A DNA stretch of 64,000 nucleotides from Marinithermofilum abyssi. Its GTDB lineage: Bacteria > Bacillota > Bacilli > Thermoactinomycetales > DSM-45169. The position numbers were made by a program, and so were the translations under genes. The stretch spans positions 211,199 to 275,198 of the forward strand of contig NZ_BMHQ01000001.1 in the NCBI RefSeq assembly GCF_014641195.1, in the 5' to 3' direction. The notes under the pieces were generated by a model. The model was given only the letters and a program-made list of their open reading frames with translations, had not been told where the DNA came from and ran no database searches. Positions 1-8,746 of this stretch are shown here, piece by piece; positions within the stretch are counted from its first letter, which is position 1; each line of letters starts with the position of its first letter.

Positions 1-616
1 GCTTGCGCATGGTGTTTACAATCTCTTTGTTGTGCGTGGCCATTACGACGGTGGTTCCGCGAGAGTTGATCTCCTCGAGCAAATACATGATGTCCCAGGA
101 GTTTTCGGGGTCGAGGTTTCCCGTAGGCTCGTCGGCAATCAGAAAGCTGGGGTTGTTCACCATCGCCCGTGCGATGGACACCCGCTGCTGCTCACCGCCG
201 GAGAGCTGGGACGGATACGCATTCATCCGGTCGTACAAGCCGACCAGCTCCAGCATCTCGTGCACCCGGCGCTTGATCTTCCGTTTGGGCGCTTCGACGG
301 CTTCCATGGCAAAGGCGACATTTTCATATGCCGTCATATTGGGCAACAGTTTATAGTCTTGGAAAACGACACCGATATTCCGGCGCAGGTAGGGAATTTT
401 CCAGTCCCGTACCCGTTTGACGTTCACTCCGTTGATAAGGATCACGCCGTGGGTCGGTTTTTCTTCCCGGTACATCAGCTTGATGAACGTACTTTTCCCT
501 GCACCGCTGGGACCGACGACATAAACAAATTCACCCTGATCGATCTTGACATTGATGCCGTTCAGGGCTTTTACACCGTTTTTGTACACTTTGTAGACAT
601 CGTGCATTTCGATCAC
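1..616 (-). CDS. ftsE: Cell division ATP-binding protein FtsE (3' end outside window)
   Basis: ABC-type ATPase of the FtsEX complex, which acts at the membrane to control peptidoglycan hydrolases (in Bacillus, sporulation or elongation hydrolases). The reading frame begins [20 protein letters not shown]. It shows Walker [10 protein letters not shown], the signature [14 protein letters not shown], and Walker [13 protein letters not shown]. About 205 codons are present and the family has about 228, so only the last part is cut off. The GTG start at 616 is chosen because AAGGTGAT lies just upstream, and Bacillus FtsE has the same MIEM start. The ATG three codons later is too far from the site. 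ftsX would be expected next, beyond the left edge. Confidence 0.93.
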   Translation of the reverse strand, partial: MIEMHDVYKVYKNGVKALNGINVKIDQGEFVYVVGPSGAGKSTFIKLMYREEKPTHGVILINGVNVKRVRDWKIPYLRRNIGVVFQDYKLLPNMTAYENVAFAMEAVEAPKRKIKRRVHEMLELVGLYDRMNAYPSQLSGGEQQRVSIARAMVNNPSFLIADEPTGNLDPENSWDIMYLLEEINSRGTTVVMATHNKEIVNTMRK

Positions 617-734
617 AATATCACCTTCGTATGCCAGTGTGGATTTCCACAAGAAGTCGATGAATGAAAGCAAACGAACGAAAAAATAAGTGCTTTGGTC
701 AAATTTTTCCTTTTTTAAGCCAGCGTTCTTTTCT

Positions 735-763
735 ATTATATCATCTCCCCGGAATTTTCCCAG
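735..763 (-). promoter_or_regulatory. Putative ftsE promoter
   Basis: On the minus strand a perfect TATAAT (740-735) precedes the ftsE start by about 120 bases. The -35 element is poor (TGGGAA at 17 bp). It lies between the argGH terminator and ftsE. Confidence 0.4.
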
Positions 764-794
764 AGAGATTCATAGAATGTCGACAAATGACAAC

Positions 795-829
795 AAGAGA
801 AACCCTGCTCAGACCATGCCGAGCAGGGC
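795..829 (-). terminator. Rho-independent terminator of argGH
   Basis: An 8-bp perfect stem CCCTGCTC/GAGCAGGG with a 10-nt loop is followed on the minus strand by TTTCTCTTGTTG. It lies just after the argH stop codon. Confidence 0.75.
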
Positions 830-846
830 AGTGCCGGTCTGGTCCA

Positions 847-2250
847 TTACACTTTAACGGACCTAATCCAGGCGAAGGTTTCATTAATTTCTCCTTTTTT
901 CTTGTCCAATACATGACAAATTTGTTTTTTTGAAGTGCCGCCGCGGGTATTTCGCGCATCGGCAACACTTTCCACCTGAAGTTTGTCAAAGATGTCCACG
1001 TCGATCTCGGGTGAAAAGGATTGGAGCTCTTCTAGGGTGAGGTCGAGCAATCCTTTTCCTTCCCCGATACAATGAAGTACCAGACGCCCCACGATTTCAT
1101 GGGCTTGGCGGAAAGGAACACCTTTGGTTACCAAGTAGTCCGCCAGGTCGGTCGCATTGGTAAATCCCTTCTCGGCATTTCGCTTCATCACATCCGCCTT
1201 CACCTTCATCTCCCGGATCATCGGAACCGTCAAAGCCAACGCACCGGTCAGGGTTTCCACCGTATCGAAAACCCCCTCTTTGTCCTCCTGCATGTCTTTG
1301 TTATAGGTCAGGGGGAGCGCCTTCAGCGTAGTCATGAGCGCCACCCAATGGCCCATCACCCGGCCCGTTTTACCCCGGATCAACTCGGGAACATCCGGGT
1401 TTTTCTTCTGGGGCATCATGCTGCTTCCGGTACAAAAGGCATCATCCAGCTCAATATAGCCGAACTCTTCACTGGACCACAGAATCAGTTCCTCAGACAA
1501 CCGGGACAAGTGCATCATGATGAGAGAAGCATGGTTGAGGAACTCGACCAGGAAGTCCCGATCGCTTACCGCATCCATACTGTTGTCATACATGCGATCG
1601 AAACCGAGTTCCTCCGCCACCATCTCCCGATCGATGGGGAACGTGGTCCCCGCGATGGCCCCGGAACCGAGGGGCATGGTGTTCACCCGCTTGTAGCTGT
1701 CGATGAGCCGTTCCACATCCCGGCCGAACATATCCACATAGGCCAGCAGATGATGAGCAAAGCGGACGGGCTGAGCCCGTTGCAGATGTGTATACCCCGG
1801 CAAAATCGTATCAATATGCTCCTCCGCCTTCTCCACCAGGGCTTGTCGCAGCTCGGTCAAACCTTGCACCATTTCCACTGTATGCGCCCGTACGTATAGG
1901 TGCATATCAATAGATACCTGATCATTCCGGCTCCGTCCGGTATGCAGCTTGCCGCCGACCGGACCGATCTCGTCGGTCAGCATCTTCTCGATATTCATAT
2001 GGATATCTTCCAAGGCTACGGAGAACTCCGCTTGCCCGGAACGGATTCTTTCCCGGACGATGAGCAAACCTTTCTCGATCGCCTGAACATCCTCCATGGG
2101 TAAAATACCGCACTTTCCCAGCATTCGTACATGGGCGAGGCTCCCCCGGATGTCTTCTTCCGCCAGCTTTTTGTCAAAACCGATGGAGGCCGTATATTCT
2201 TCAACCAGTTGGTTGGTTGGCTTTGTAAAACGTCCGCCCCAGAGTTTCAT
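847..2250 (-). CDS. argH: Argininosuccinate lyase
   Basis: Last step of arginine synthesis: argininosuccinate is split into arginine and fumarate in the cytoplasm. The protein of 467 aa has the usual family length. It begins [14 protein letters not shown] and carries the fumarase/lyase signature [12 protein letters not shown] near residue 280, including the catalytic serine loop. The ATG at 2250 is chosen because GAGGAGGA lies 5-6 bases upstream; a GTG five codons earlier is inside that site. The gene overlaps the end of argG by 50 bases in another frame, so the two are cotranscribed and probably translationally coupled. Confidence 0.97.
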   Translation of the reverse strand: MKLWGGRFTKPTNQLVEEYTASIGFDKKLAEEDIRGSLAHVRMLGKCGILPMEDVQAIEKGLLIVRERIRSGQAEFSVALEDIHMNIEKMLTDEIGPVGGKLHTGRSRNDQVSIDMHLYVRAHTVEMVQGLTELRQALVEKAEEHIDTILPGYTHLQRAQPVRFAHHLLAYVDMFGRDVERLIDSYKRVNTMPLGSGAIAGTTFPIDREMVAEELGFDRMYDNSMDAVSDRDFLVEFLNHASLIMMHLSRLSEELILWSSEEFGYIELDDAFCTGSSMMPQKKNPDVPELIRGKTGRVMGHWVALMTTLKALPLTYNKDMQEDKEGVFDTVETLTGALALTVPMIREMKVKADVMKRNAEKGFTNATDLADYLVTKGVPFRQAHEIVGRLVLHCIGEGKGLLDLTLEELQSFSPEIDVDIFDKLQVESVADARNTRGGTSKKQICHVLDKKKGEINETFAWIRSVKV

Positions 2251-3457
2251 GTTCGTCCTCCTCACTTCCGTTCACCGTAGCGTACACTTCCGTGGGCAAT
2301 CCCCACAGCTTGATAAATCCAACCGCCGATTCATGGTTGAAGGTGTCATCCGGCGTGTAAGTGGCCAAGCTCTCGTTGTACAGGGAGTAATCGGACTTTC
2401 TTCCCGTTACCGTGCAATGTCCTTTGAACAGGGTGACACGCACCGTTCCCGTCACTTTTTCCTGAGTCTGATCCACAAAAGCATCCAGCGCTTTTTTCAG
2501 CGGGGAGAACCACAACCCGTCATACACCAGCTGCGCCCACTTCTGTTCTATGACCGGCTTAAACTGGGAGATTTCCCGTATGTGGGTCAAAAACTCCAGC
2601 TCTTTGTGAGCAGTGATCAGGGTGATGGCCGCCGGACACTCATATACTTCCCGGGACTTAATCCCGACCAGACGGTTTTCCACATGGTCAATCCGGCCCA
2701 CACCATGCTTGCCGGCCACTTGGTTCAGGTGGGAGATAAGGTCCTTCAGTTCCATCTTCTCTCCGTTCACTGCTACCGGCACGCCTTTTTCAAAGGTGAT
2801 TTCCATTTCCTCGGGCGTGTCCGGGGTATCCGCCAAAGGTGCCGTCCACTCGTAGGCGCCTGCCGGCGGTGTTGCCCACGGATCTTCCAGTACGCCGCAC
2901 TCACAGCTTCTGCCCCACAGGTTTTGATCGATACTGTAGGGATTGTCGAGGTCCACCGGCACAGGAATACCGTGCTGCTTGGCATAGGCGATCTCTTCAT
3001 CCCGCGACATGGCCCACTCCCGAACCGGAGCCACTACTTGCAGGTTCGGGTTCAGTGCTTTGACTGCCAGCTCAAAGCGCACCTGGTCGTTTCCTTTACC
3101 GGTGCACCCGTGAGCCACCGCCACGGCGCCTTCTTCCTCTGCCACCTTGACCAGCACTTGGGAAATCAACGGACGGGACAGCGCCGACACCAGCGGATAT
3201 TTGCCCTCATACATGGCGTTGGCCTTCAACGCCGGCATCAGGTAATGCTGAGCAAACCACTCACGGGCATCGACAACCAGGGATTTCACGGCTCCTACTT
3301 TGAGCGCCTTTTCCTTCACGAAATCCAGGTCTTTCCCTTCGCCCACATCCAGAGCGACCGCCACTACATCATATCCGTAGTTTTCCTTCAACCATTGAAT
3401 CGCTACCGATGTATCCAAGCCGCCGGAATAGGCCAGCACGATTTTCCCTTTGCTCAT
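2201..3457 (-). CDS. argG: Argininosuccinate synthase
   Basis: Joins citrulline and aspartate with ATP to give argininosuccinate. The 418-aa protein has the N-type ATP pyrophosphatase P-loop AYSGGLDTS at residues 9-17 and the [16 protein letters not shown] segment typical of ArgG. It is about 15 residues longer than Bacillus ArgG (about 403 aa); the extra C-terminal tail ([21 protein letters not shown] region) is what overlaps argH. It is the first gene of the argG-argH operon, separate from the large arg cluster at 7.7-17.4 kb, and is preceded by a promoter overlapped by an ARG-box-like operator. Confidence 0.97.
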   Translation of the reverse strand: MSKGKIVLAYSGGLDTSVAIQWLKENYGYDVVAVALDVGEGKDLDFVKEKALKVGAVKSLVVDAREWFAQHYLMPALKANAMYEGKYPLVSALSRPLISQVLVKVAEEEGAVAVAHGCTGKGNDQVRFELAVKALNPNLQVVAPVREWAMSRDEEIAYAKQHGIPVPVDLDNPYSIDQNLWGRSCECGVLEDPWATPPAGAYEWTAPLADTPDTPEEMEITFEKGVPVAVNGEKMELKDLISHLNQVAGKHGVGRIDHVENRLVGIKSREVYECPAAITLITAHKELEFLTHIREISQFKPVIEQKWAQLVYDGLWFSPLKKALDAFVDQTQEKVTGTVRVTLFKGHCTVTGRKSDYSLYNESLATYTPDDTFNHESAVGFIKLWGLPTEVYATVNGSEEDEHETLGRTFYKANQPTG

Positions 3458-3497
3458 GTTGAACGCACCTCTTTATAAAAATTCATCCTTGTGAATT

Positions 3498-3528
3498 ATT
3501 ATACAGTCACCATGCATAAAAAGTCCAC
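3498..3528 (-). promoter_or_regulatory. argG promoter overlapped by an ARG-box-like operator
   Basis: On the minus strand TATAAT (3503-3498) is the -10, with a weak -35 (TGGACT) 18 bp upstream. Between and over these, 3511-3526 reads CATGCATAAAAAGTCC on the plus strand, close to the Bacillus ArgR/AhrC consensus CATGAATAAAAATKCAAK. An arginine-bound ArgR here would block RNA polymerase. Confidence 0.65.
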
Positions 3529-3560
3529 CCCCTATTTAGAAAAAAAACGATCCCTTGCTT

Positions 3561-3580
3561 GGACGTTTATTTGATGCATG
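3561..3580. promoter_or_regulatory. Possible second ARG box upstream of argG
   Basis: The run GGACGTTTATTTGATGCATG resembles an inverted copy of the first operator, whose minus-strand reading is GGACTTTTTATGCATG. It lies about 50 bp further upstream. A distal second box would suit a looping ArgR hexamer. The match is partial. Confidence 0.35.
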
Positions 3581-3690
3581 GTTTTTTGCGTATATGGAAA
3601 TCATCGGATTGTTCGGGTTTCGCTCCTGATTACAATCGGTTGAATGGCGGAAGCGATGGAAACGGAAGCTGATGATGACTTTGAATAAAA

Positions 3691-3712
3691 AAAAGACACC
3701 TTGTCGGTGTCT
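3691..3712 (-). terminator. Rho-independent terminator (minus strand)
   Basis: Stem GACACC/GGTGTC with a short loop, followed on the minus strand by a run of eight T. It would end transcription coming from purU and the structured RNA downstream of it, insulating argG. Confidence 0.75.
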
Positions 3713-3727
3713 GGATGAAAGTTGAGA

Positions 3728-3747
3728 CCGTCACGGACGGTTTTTTT
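3728..3747 (+). terminator. Terminator-like hairpin on the plus strand
   Basis: CCGTC-ACG-GACGG followed by seven T on the plus strand, 15 bases from the minus-strand terminator. No plus-strand gene was found that it would serve. Confidence 0.5.
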
Positions 3748-3848
3748 ATCTTGGGTTTTTCTCTCGGGTGAAACGAGGGATGAATATATGGATAAGGCCT
3801 GTCGGCTCGTTGATCTTATTGTACCGCCTTCCAATCCCTCGCCACAAT

Positions 3849-4019
3849 CGACTGAGAGTAGCATTTTCGCAAGGACTCAGGCTGTCTTTGGGCCTAGGCA
3901 GGAAGACCCTCCCTAAACCGCCCCCGAGCCACGCCCTTTGTGTTAGTTCGGATATGGCCAATAACCACCGCAGGGTGTCTTCCTTCCGACCCCCTGTGCG
4001 AAAAGCTCATCTCTCAGCG
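3849..4019 (-). ncRNA. Candidate structured RNA, 6S-like architecture
   Basis: This stretch lies between purU and the terminator at 3691-3712 and can fold into one long rod. The outer stem pairs CTCTCAG (4011-4017) with CTGAGAG (3852-3858), GCT with AGC, TGCGAAAA (3997-4004) with TTTTCGCA (3864-3871), and CCT with AGG. An asymmetric bubble of 8 and about 25 bases follows. A second stem pairs AGGAAGAC (3900-3907) with GTCTTCCT (3977-3984). A long stem, central bubble and apical stem in about 170-190 nt is how 6S RNA is built. No primary-sequence match could be confirmed, and which strand is transcribed is inferred from the terminator. Confidence 0.4.
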
Positions 4020-4041
4020 AATTCCCGGGAAAACATTTCCG

Positions 4042-4926
4042 TTATCGAAACACAACGGTCTTGTTTCCATGAACCAGAACCTGATCATTCAGATGCCAGT
4101 TGACAGCTTTGGCCAACACCAACCGTTCCACATCCCGACCGATCCGTTTCAGGTCTTCCACTCGGCAGCGATGGTCGACGCGCTGCACATCCTGCTCGAT
4201 GATGGGGCCTTGGTCCAGCTCTTCCGTCACATAGTGGGCCGTCGCTCCGATAATTTTTACCCCGCGCTCATGGGCCTGATGATACGGTTTTGCACCCACG
4301 AAAGCCGGCAGGAAGGAATGGTGGATGTTGATAATCCGGTTTTGATATGCCTGGATGGTGCGAGAGGGGATAATCTGCATATATCGGGCCAGCACCACGG
4401 CATCCACTTTGTCTTTCATCAGCTCCAAATGCTTCACTTCCGCTTCCAACCGGGTCTCTTTGTTCACCGGTACATGGTGATAAGGAATGCCAAAGGGCGC
4501 CACTGCCGGCTCCAAATCCCGATGATTGCTGATCACCATGGCGATGTCCGCGTGAAGCTCCCCGATCCGCCACCGCCACAACAGTTCCTGCAAACAATGA
4601 TCCTCTTTGGATACAAAGAGAGCCAGCCGCTTCTTCCGCGCAGCCAGCGTCATCCGCCATTCCATCTGGAAGGTATCCGCCGTGTGCTGAAACGCTCGCT
4701 TCAGCTCTTGTTCCCGGTCAGGCAGATGGTCCACCTGAAATTCGACCCGCATAAAAAAGCGGCCGCCTTCCGGATCGGTGGTGTGCTGGTCCGACTGGAC
4801 AATGTTAGCCCCTTGCTCGTACAAAAAGCGAGAGACTGCGGCCACAATGCCCGGACGGTCCGGACAAGAGATCAACAGACGACCCCGATCCGCCCAAGTG
4901 GATTGAAAATCTGTTGCTTCGTTCAT
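4042..4926 (-). CDS. purU: Formyltetrahydrofolate deformylase
   Basis: Hydrolyses 10-formyl-THF to formate and THF, balancing one-carbon pools. The 294-aa protein has an N-terminal ACT-type regulatory domain (about residues 10-90, starting LLISCPDRPGIVAAVS). A C-terminal formyltransferase fold follows, with the Asn-His-Asp catalytic set visible in NIHHSFLPAF, the ATAHYV segment and ELDQGPIIEQD. The start at 4926 is supported by GGAGGAAC about 7 bases upstream; longer frames have no site. It is a single-gene unit with its own promoter. Confidence 0.95.
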   Translation of the reverse strand: MNEATDFQSTWADRGRLLISCPDRPGIVAAVSRFLYEQGANIVQSDQHTTDPEGGRFFMRVEFQVDHLPDREQELKRAFQHTADTFQMEWRMTLAARKKRLALFVSKEDHCLQELLWRWRIGELHADIAMVISNHRDLEPAVAPFGIPYHHVPVNKETRLEAEVKHLELMKDKVDAVVLARYMQIIPSRTIQAYQNRIINIHHSFLPAFVGAKPYHQAHERGVKIIGATAHYVTEELDQGPIIEQDVQRVDHRCRVEDLKRIGRDVERLVLAKAVNWHLNDQVLVHGNKTVVFR

Positions 4927-4963
4927 CGCTGGTTCCTCCATCCGAAATAGCAATATAGAGCCT

Positions 4964-4993
4964 ATTCTACTACGGACGGAACGGGATTGTCAG
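4964..4993 (-). promoter_or_regulatory. purU promoter
   Basis: Minus strand CTGACA (4993-4988), 18-bp spacer, TAGAAT (4969-4964), about 40 bases before the purU start. Confidence 0.6.
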
Positions 4994-5011
4994 TAAGTTG
5001 GAAGCTTTTTT

Positions 5012-5308
5012 CTACCTTGAGGCCTCCACGTAAGACAGCCCTTCCTGTTTTGGAACAGTGTAAAAGAAACCTCCTAATTTCTCCAAGGCCTGCTCAGAGT
5101 CCGGACCGGCAGCCGTCAATACCAGCCGCTCTCCTTCCTCCAATCCGAAAAAGAAGGAGATCAACCCCAGCAACCCTTTTCCGTTCACTGTACTTTTACC
5201 GTGGCAGATCATGATGTGACAGGAAAACGAACGGGCAATCTCTACGAAACGGATAATCTCCCGGATATCCAGCTTGACGGGAACGGTAACCGTCTTTTTG
5301 ATTCTCAT
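5012..5308 (-). CDS. HPr-like protein lacking both phosphorylation sites
   Basis: A 98-aa cytoplasmic protein with the HPr fold signature VNGKGLLGLISFFFGLEEGE followed by AAGPDSEQALEKL. In true HPr the first helix starts with the active His15 in a HARPA motif; here the corresponding segment is VEIARSFSCHI, with no such motif. Ser46 after the conserved Lys is replaced by Gly (NGKGLL). It therefore cannot act as an ordinary PTS phosphocarrier or CcpA cofactor. It starts 24 bp after lrgB with a strong GAGGAGGA site, so it is the third gene of an lrgA-lrgB operon. Its role is unknown. Confidence 0.75.
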   Translation of the reverse strand: MRIKKTVTVPVKLDIREIIRFVEIARSFSCHIMICHGKSTVNGKGLLGLISFFFGLEEGERLVLTAAGPDSEQALEKLGGFFYTVPKQEGLSYVEASR

Positions 5309-5332
5309 CGTTATATTCCTCCTCTTTTTCGT

Positions 5333-6022
5333 TCATAAAAGAATCGGCAACAGATAAGGAGTAACCAAGCCGATCAACATCGCCGTCAGACTCATCCCTA
5401 CAATGCCCATCGCAGCAGCGGCATCCCCCCACTTGGAAGCGCGGGCCGCCCCCAACATCTGGCCGGCTGTACCGAGGGCCAACCCCTTCAACAGGCGGCT
5501 TTGTACACCCATCCATCGGAGAAAGACAGGACCTGCCGCCACCCCGATAATCCCCGTCAATACGGCGAAAATCGCTGTCAGTTCCGGAGTCCCCCCCAGA
5601 GACTGGGAGGTTACCATGGCGATAGGTGTGGTTGCAGACTTCGGGATTAAGGAAAGGGTTGTTTCCGAACTGAGATGAAGGAGCTTTCCCGCCAGGGCAG
5701 CCGTCAGCACCCCTGAGCTCGTACCGGCAAAAACGACGGTCAGTACGGAAGAGACATGTTTCTTCAATAGGGTCCAACCCTTAAACAGGGGCAGTGCCAT
5801 GGCCACCTGCGCCGGTCCGAGAAGCCAAGACAGCGGCTGATTGGCCACCTGATAGGTTTGGTAATCGGTATGGGTCAAGTACAGAGCTCCGATTACCAGC
5901 AGGGTGCTGGTAAACACGGGACTCATCAACACATGGGGGACACACCGGTGAAGTCGACAGCCCGCCCAATAAGACAACAGCGTCAACACCAAAAGTGACA
6001 GGGTTTGGCCGACCGACATCAT
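5333..6022 (-). CDS. lrgB: LrgB family membrane protein
   Basis: A hydrophobic 229-aa protein with about six or seven membrane segments. It matches LrgB/CidB/YohK, partner of the holin-like LrgA. The family is linked to control of murein hydrolase activity and, in Bacillus, to pyruvate uptake (PftAB). Recognisable pieces are SPVFTSTLLVIGAL, FAGTSSGVLTAALAGKLL and IPKSATTPIAM. The ATG at 6022 overlaps the lrgA stop as ATGA, which fixes the start and shows coupling. Confidence 0.9.
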   Translation of the reverse strand: MMSVGQTLSLLVLTLLSYWAGCRLHRCVPHVLMSPVFTSTLLVIGALYLTHTDYQTYQVANQPLSWLLGPAQVAMALPLFKGWTLLKKHVSSVLTVVFAGTSSGVLTAALAGKLLHLSSETTLSLIPKSATTPIAMVTSQSLGGTPELTAIFAVLTGIIGVAAGPVFLRWMGVQSRLLKGLALGTAGQMLGAARASKWGDAAAAMGIVGMSLTAMLIGLVTPYLLPILL

Positions 6023-6399
6023 TCATCCCCCTCTTTTTTTGTCAGGCGGGCGATCCCCGCCGTTGATAACAAAACCGCTAACGTACTGATCACCAGGATA
6101 AATCCCAGCTTCCATCCCTCTTTCTCCAAAACAGATCCCAACCGGACGACTCCAACGATTGCCGGCAGCAACAGCAACACGAGATGACGGACAAAGAAAC
6201 GGCTGGAAACCTCCAATCGATGCGGCTGCACAATACCCGTCGCCAGCAGGAAGAAGAGGATTCCCATCCCCAACAGCGCGGGCGGGACCGGCAAGTGCAA
6301 CAAACGTACGATCGCGTCTCCCATGAGAAACAACAGGAACAGGATGAGGATTTCTACGGCCACAAACCATCCGGGAAGTTTTTTGCCGTTCACCCGCAT
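6019..6399 (-). CDS. lrgA: CidA/LrgA family holin-like protein
   Basis: A 126-aa protein with four membrane helices and the family core LLFLMGDAIVRLLHLPVPPA, then LLGMGILFFLL. It works with LrgB in the membrane, by family either as a holin-like modulator of autolysis or as a pyruvate facilitator. GGAAGGGG lies directly before the ATG. It is the first gene of lrgA-lrgB-HPr-like. Confidence 0.9.
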   Translation of the reverse strand: MRVNGKKLPGWFVAVEILILFLLFLMGDAIVRLLHLPVPPALLGMGILFFLLATGIVQPHRLEVSSRFFVRHLVLLLLPAIVGVVRLGSVLEKEGWKLGFILVISTLAVLLSTAGIARLTKKEGDE

Positions 6400-6802
6400 C
6401 CCCTTCCGTATTCGCTTTTGTTAAGTATTACTATACAGACAATTCTGTCTCCGCACAAATAATATGTAAAGTTAATTAACACAAATAAAGCGGTTACATC
6501 GCCCTCTCGGTTCTTATTCCGGTCTCATTCGGTATTTTATGTTATTTTACTTAACAAAAACGCTGTTCAACCTCCCGAAATCGCAACCGATATGTAATAA
6601 AACCTTACATTAGGCCGGTATCCCTCTCAAAGAAAGCACATACCGGCCTCCTCAAAAAATAAAAGTGTCCCCTCGTCCAGCTCGGGTTATATTTAATAAA
6701 AAAACCCACAATGAAAAGAGGACACGCAAAACAAAATCCGGAAGTCCCCGGCGGGGGATGATGTCCCCCCATGATCAACCCCTAAACAGGAGCCTTGATA
6801 GG
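6400..6802. other. Divergent intergenic region between lrgA and yihY
   Basis: AT-rich, with no gene seen. Near lrgA is a small palindrome GACAATTCTGTC, a possible operator. A 10-bp perfect inverted repeat AGGCCGGTAT/ATACCGGCCT with an 18-nt loop lies at 6612-6649. Another C/G-rich palindrome is at about 6751-6767, just upstream of yihY. Confidence 0.5.
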
Positions 6803-7633
6803 ATGAAAGTGATCCGAGCGTTATTTATCCGATTTTGGGAGAACCGGCTGTATGATGTTTCTGCCCAACAAGCGTACTATTTTCTAATGTCGATGTTTCC
6901 GTTTCTCGTCGTTGTCTTTACCTTGCTTGGATACTTCCCCGTTTCCTCGGAAACGGTACTCAATCTCATCAAGCCCTATGCGCCTCCCAACGCTTATGAA
7001 CTGATCCGGGCCAATCTGGACAGCATTTTAAACAACCGCAGAGGCCATGTCCTGTCCATCAGTTTGGCGGGTACCATCTGGCTCACCTTTATGGGTGTCC
7101 AATCCGTCGTCCGCTCCCTGAATTATGCCTATGAAGTGGTCAAGCCCCGCCCATGGCTGCGAGAGCTGGGGATCGGGTTGTTGCTGACCGTCGGAATCAT
7201 CTTCGGGGTGGTCACTTCCCTTCTTTTCCCCGTTTTCGGAAGTGTGATCGGACGGTCGGTGGCCATCGTGCTGGGACTGCCTCCAGTCTTTTTGCTCCAG
7301 TGGAACATCGCCCGCTGGCTCTTCAGCAGCCTGCTTCTGTTCGCCGTTTTTATCAGCCTGTACATTATCGCCCCCAACACCCGCGTAAAAGGAAAGCACG
7401 CTTTGCCGGGAGCTGTCTTCGCCACCGTGGGTTGGCAAGCGATCTCTCTCGGATTCTCCTGGTACGTCAGCTTCGCCAACTACACACTGATCTACGGTAA
7501 TCTGGGGAGCATCATCGTACTGATGATCTGGTTTTATCTCTCGGCGATGATTCTGCTTTTGGGCGGATTATTAAACGCCACATTATATGGAAGAAAAGCG
7601 GAAGGGAACCAGAAGGGCGAAGAGGGGGTATGA
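6803..7633 (+). CDS. YihY/BrkB family inner-membrane protein
   Basis: A 276-aa polytopic protein (about six membrane helices) of the UPF0761 YihY/virulence factor BrkB family; Bacillus YfkH has the same length. Its function is not established; it has been wrongly called RNase BN. Family marks are the N-terminal SAQQAYYFLMSMFPFLVVV and the loop NLGSIIVLMIWFYLSAMILLLGGLLNA. The start at 6803 is chosen for family length and AGGAG about 10 bases upstream; a longer frame adds 46 basic residues with no similarity. It is the only plus-strand gene in the first 36 kb and stands alone. Confidence 0.85.
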   Translation: MKVIRALFIRFWENRLYDVSAQQAYYFLMSMFPFLVVVFTLLGYFPVSSETVLNLIKPYAPPNAYELIRANLDSILNNRRGHVLSISLAGTIWLTFMGVQSVVRSLNYAYEVVKPRPWLRELGIGLLLTVGIIFGVVTSLLFPVFGSVIGRSVAIVLGLPPVFLLQWNIARWLFSSLLLFAVFISLYIIAPNTRVKGKHALPGAVFATVGWQAISLGFSWYVSFANYTLIYGNLGSIIVLMIWFYLSAMILLLGGLLNATLYGRKAEGNQKGEEGV

Positions 7634-7738
7634 CAGACAGTATTCTTGAAAAATCATACACGCCAGGTCTTAAATAACTCGGCGGGCCCAAGCTCACGCC
7701 CCGTGATTCAGCGGAGGCGTAATACGCGATCCAAATAC

Positions 7739-7769
7739 AAAACCACTCCCCCATACAGGGAGTGGTTTT
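7739..7769. terminator. Bidirectional terminator between yihY and argF
   Basis: Stem AACCACTCCC/GGGAGTGGTT flanked by A and T runs, so it works on both strands. It ends yihY on the plus strand and the seven-gene arginine operon on the minus strand. Confidence 0.8.
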
Positions 7770-7780
7770 GTTGCCGCCTC

Positions 7781-8746
7781 TTATCCCATCAAGGTGACCA
7801 TGAGCGCCTTTTGAGCATGGAGCCGGTTGGCCGCCTGTTCGAAAACAATGGATTGCGGGCCGTCCAGCACTTCGGCAGATACCTCCAACCCGCGGTATGC
7901 CGGCAAGCAATGCATGAAAATGGCGTCGGGCTTCGCTAGGGCCATCAATGCCTGATCCACTTGAAATGCGGTAAAGTCTTTTTCCCGCTTCGCTTTTTCT
8001 TCTTCTTGGCCCATACTGGCCCAAACATCCGTATAGACGGCATCTGCCTCTGTCACGGCTTCTTTGGGGCTGTGAGTCAGCTCCACTTTTGCTCCGGTTT
8101 CCTGAGCCAGCTGGCGGGCTTCTGCCACTACATCCGCTGCCGGTTCATACCCTTCGGGAACAGAGGCAACGATATGCATGCCGGTTGCTGCCGCTCCTTG
8201 GAGCAGGGAGTGCAGCATGTTATTGCCGTCACCCACATAAGCCAGCTTCAAGCCTTTCAGCTTCCCTTTCTTCTCCTGCAAGGTGAAAAGGTCCGACAAT
8301 GCCTGGGAGGGGTGGTGACCATCAGTCAGACCATTAATCACCGGAATCGAGGCGTGTGCTGCCAATTCCTCCACGATGGCATGGGCGCCGGTACGAATCA
8401 GCACCCCATCCACGTACCCTGACAAGATGCGGGCGGTATCGGCAAGACTCTCTCCCCGGCCCAACTGAAGTTCATTGCGATGGAGAACCAGTGCGGCACC
8501 GCCCAGCTGCACCATGCCCGCTTCAAAGGAGACCCGGGTACGCGTGGAGGGTTTATCAAAGATCATCGCCAGGGTCTTCCCTTCCAGCAAGCGCTCGGGT
8601 GTCCCTTCTTCCTGACTTTTCTTCAACCGCTTGGCCAGCGTCAGTATCGATTCGATCTCCTGCGGGGAAAAGTCCGCCAGAGTCAGACAGTGGCCGGCTT
8701 TCAGCCCATTGCTGTTCGCTTTGATTTCCAATGTTTCGGCGCTCAC
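7781..8746 (-). CDS. argF: Ornithine carbamoyltransferase
   Basis: Makes citrulline from ornithine and carbamoyl phosphate. The 321-aa protein carries the carbamoyl-phosphate loop STRTR, the HPSQALSDL segment and the catalytic HCLPAYRG. The start is GTG at 8746, which overlaps the carB stop as GTGA with AAAGGAGG upstream inside carB; this gives the normal family length. It is the last gene of the arg operon, placed directly after its carbamoyl phosphate source. Confidence 0.96.
   Translation of the reverse strand: MSAETLEIKANSNGLKAGHCLTLADFSPQEIESILTLAKRLKKSQEEGTPERLLEGKTLAMIFDKPSTRTRVSFEAGMVQLGGAALVLHRNELQLGRGESLADTARILSGYVDGVLIRTGAHAIVEELAAHASIPVINGLTDGHHPSQALSDLFTLQEKKGKLKGLKLAYVGDGNNMLHSLLQGAAATGMHIVASVPEGYEPAADVVAEARQLAQETGAKVELTHSPKEAVTEADAVYTDVWASMGQEEEKAKREKDFTAFQVDQALMALAKPDAIFMHCLPAYRGLEVSAEVLDGPQSIVFEQAANRLHAQKALMVTLMG

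Noticed and set aside
3561-4041. T-box or THF riboswitch upstream of argG or downstream of purU
   Set aside because: The T-box GGTGGNACCGCG core and the THF-aptamer core are absent on both strands.
4020-4042. Terminator immediately after purU
   Set aside because: A GGAAA/TTTCC pairing exists but has no T run; the convincing terminator is 330 bases further on, at 3691-3712.
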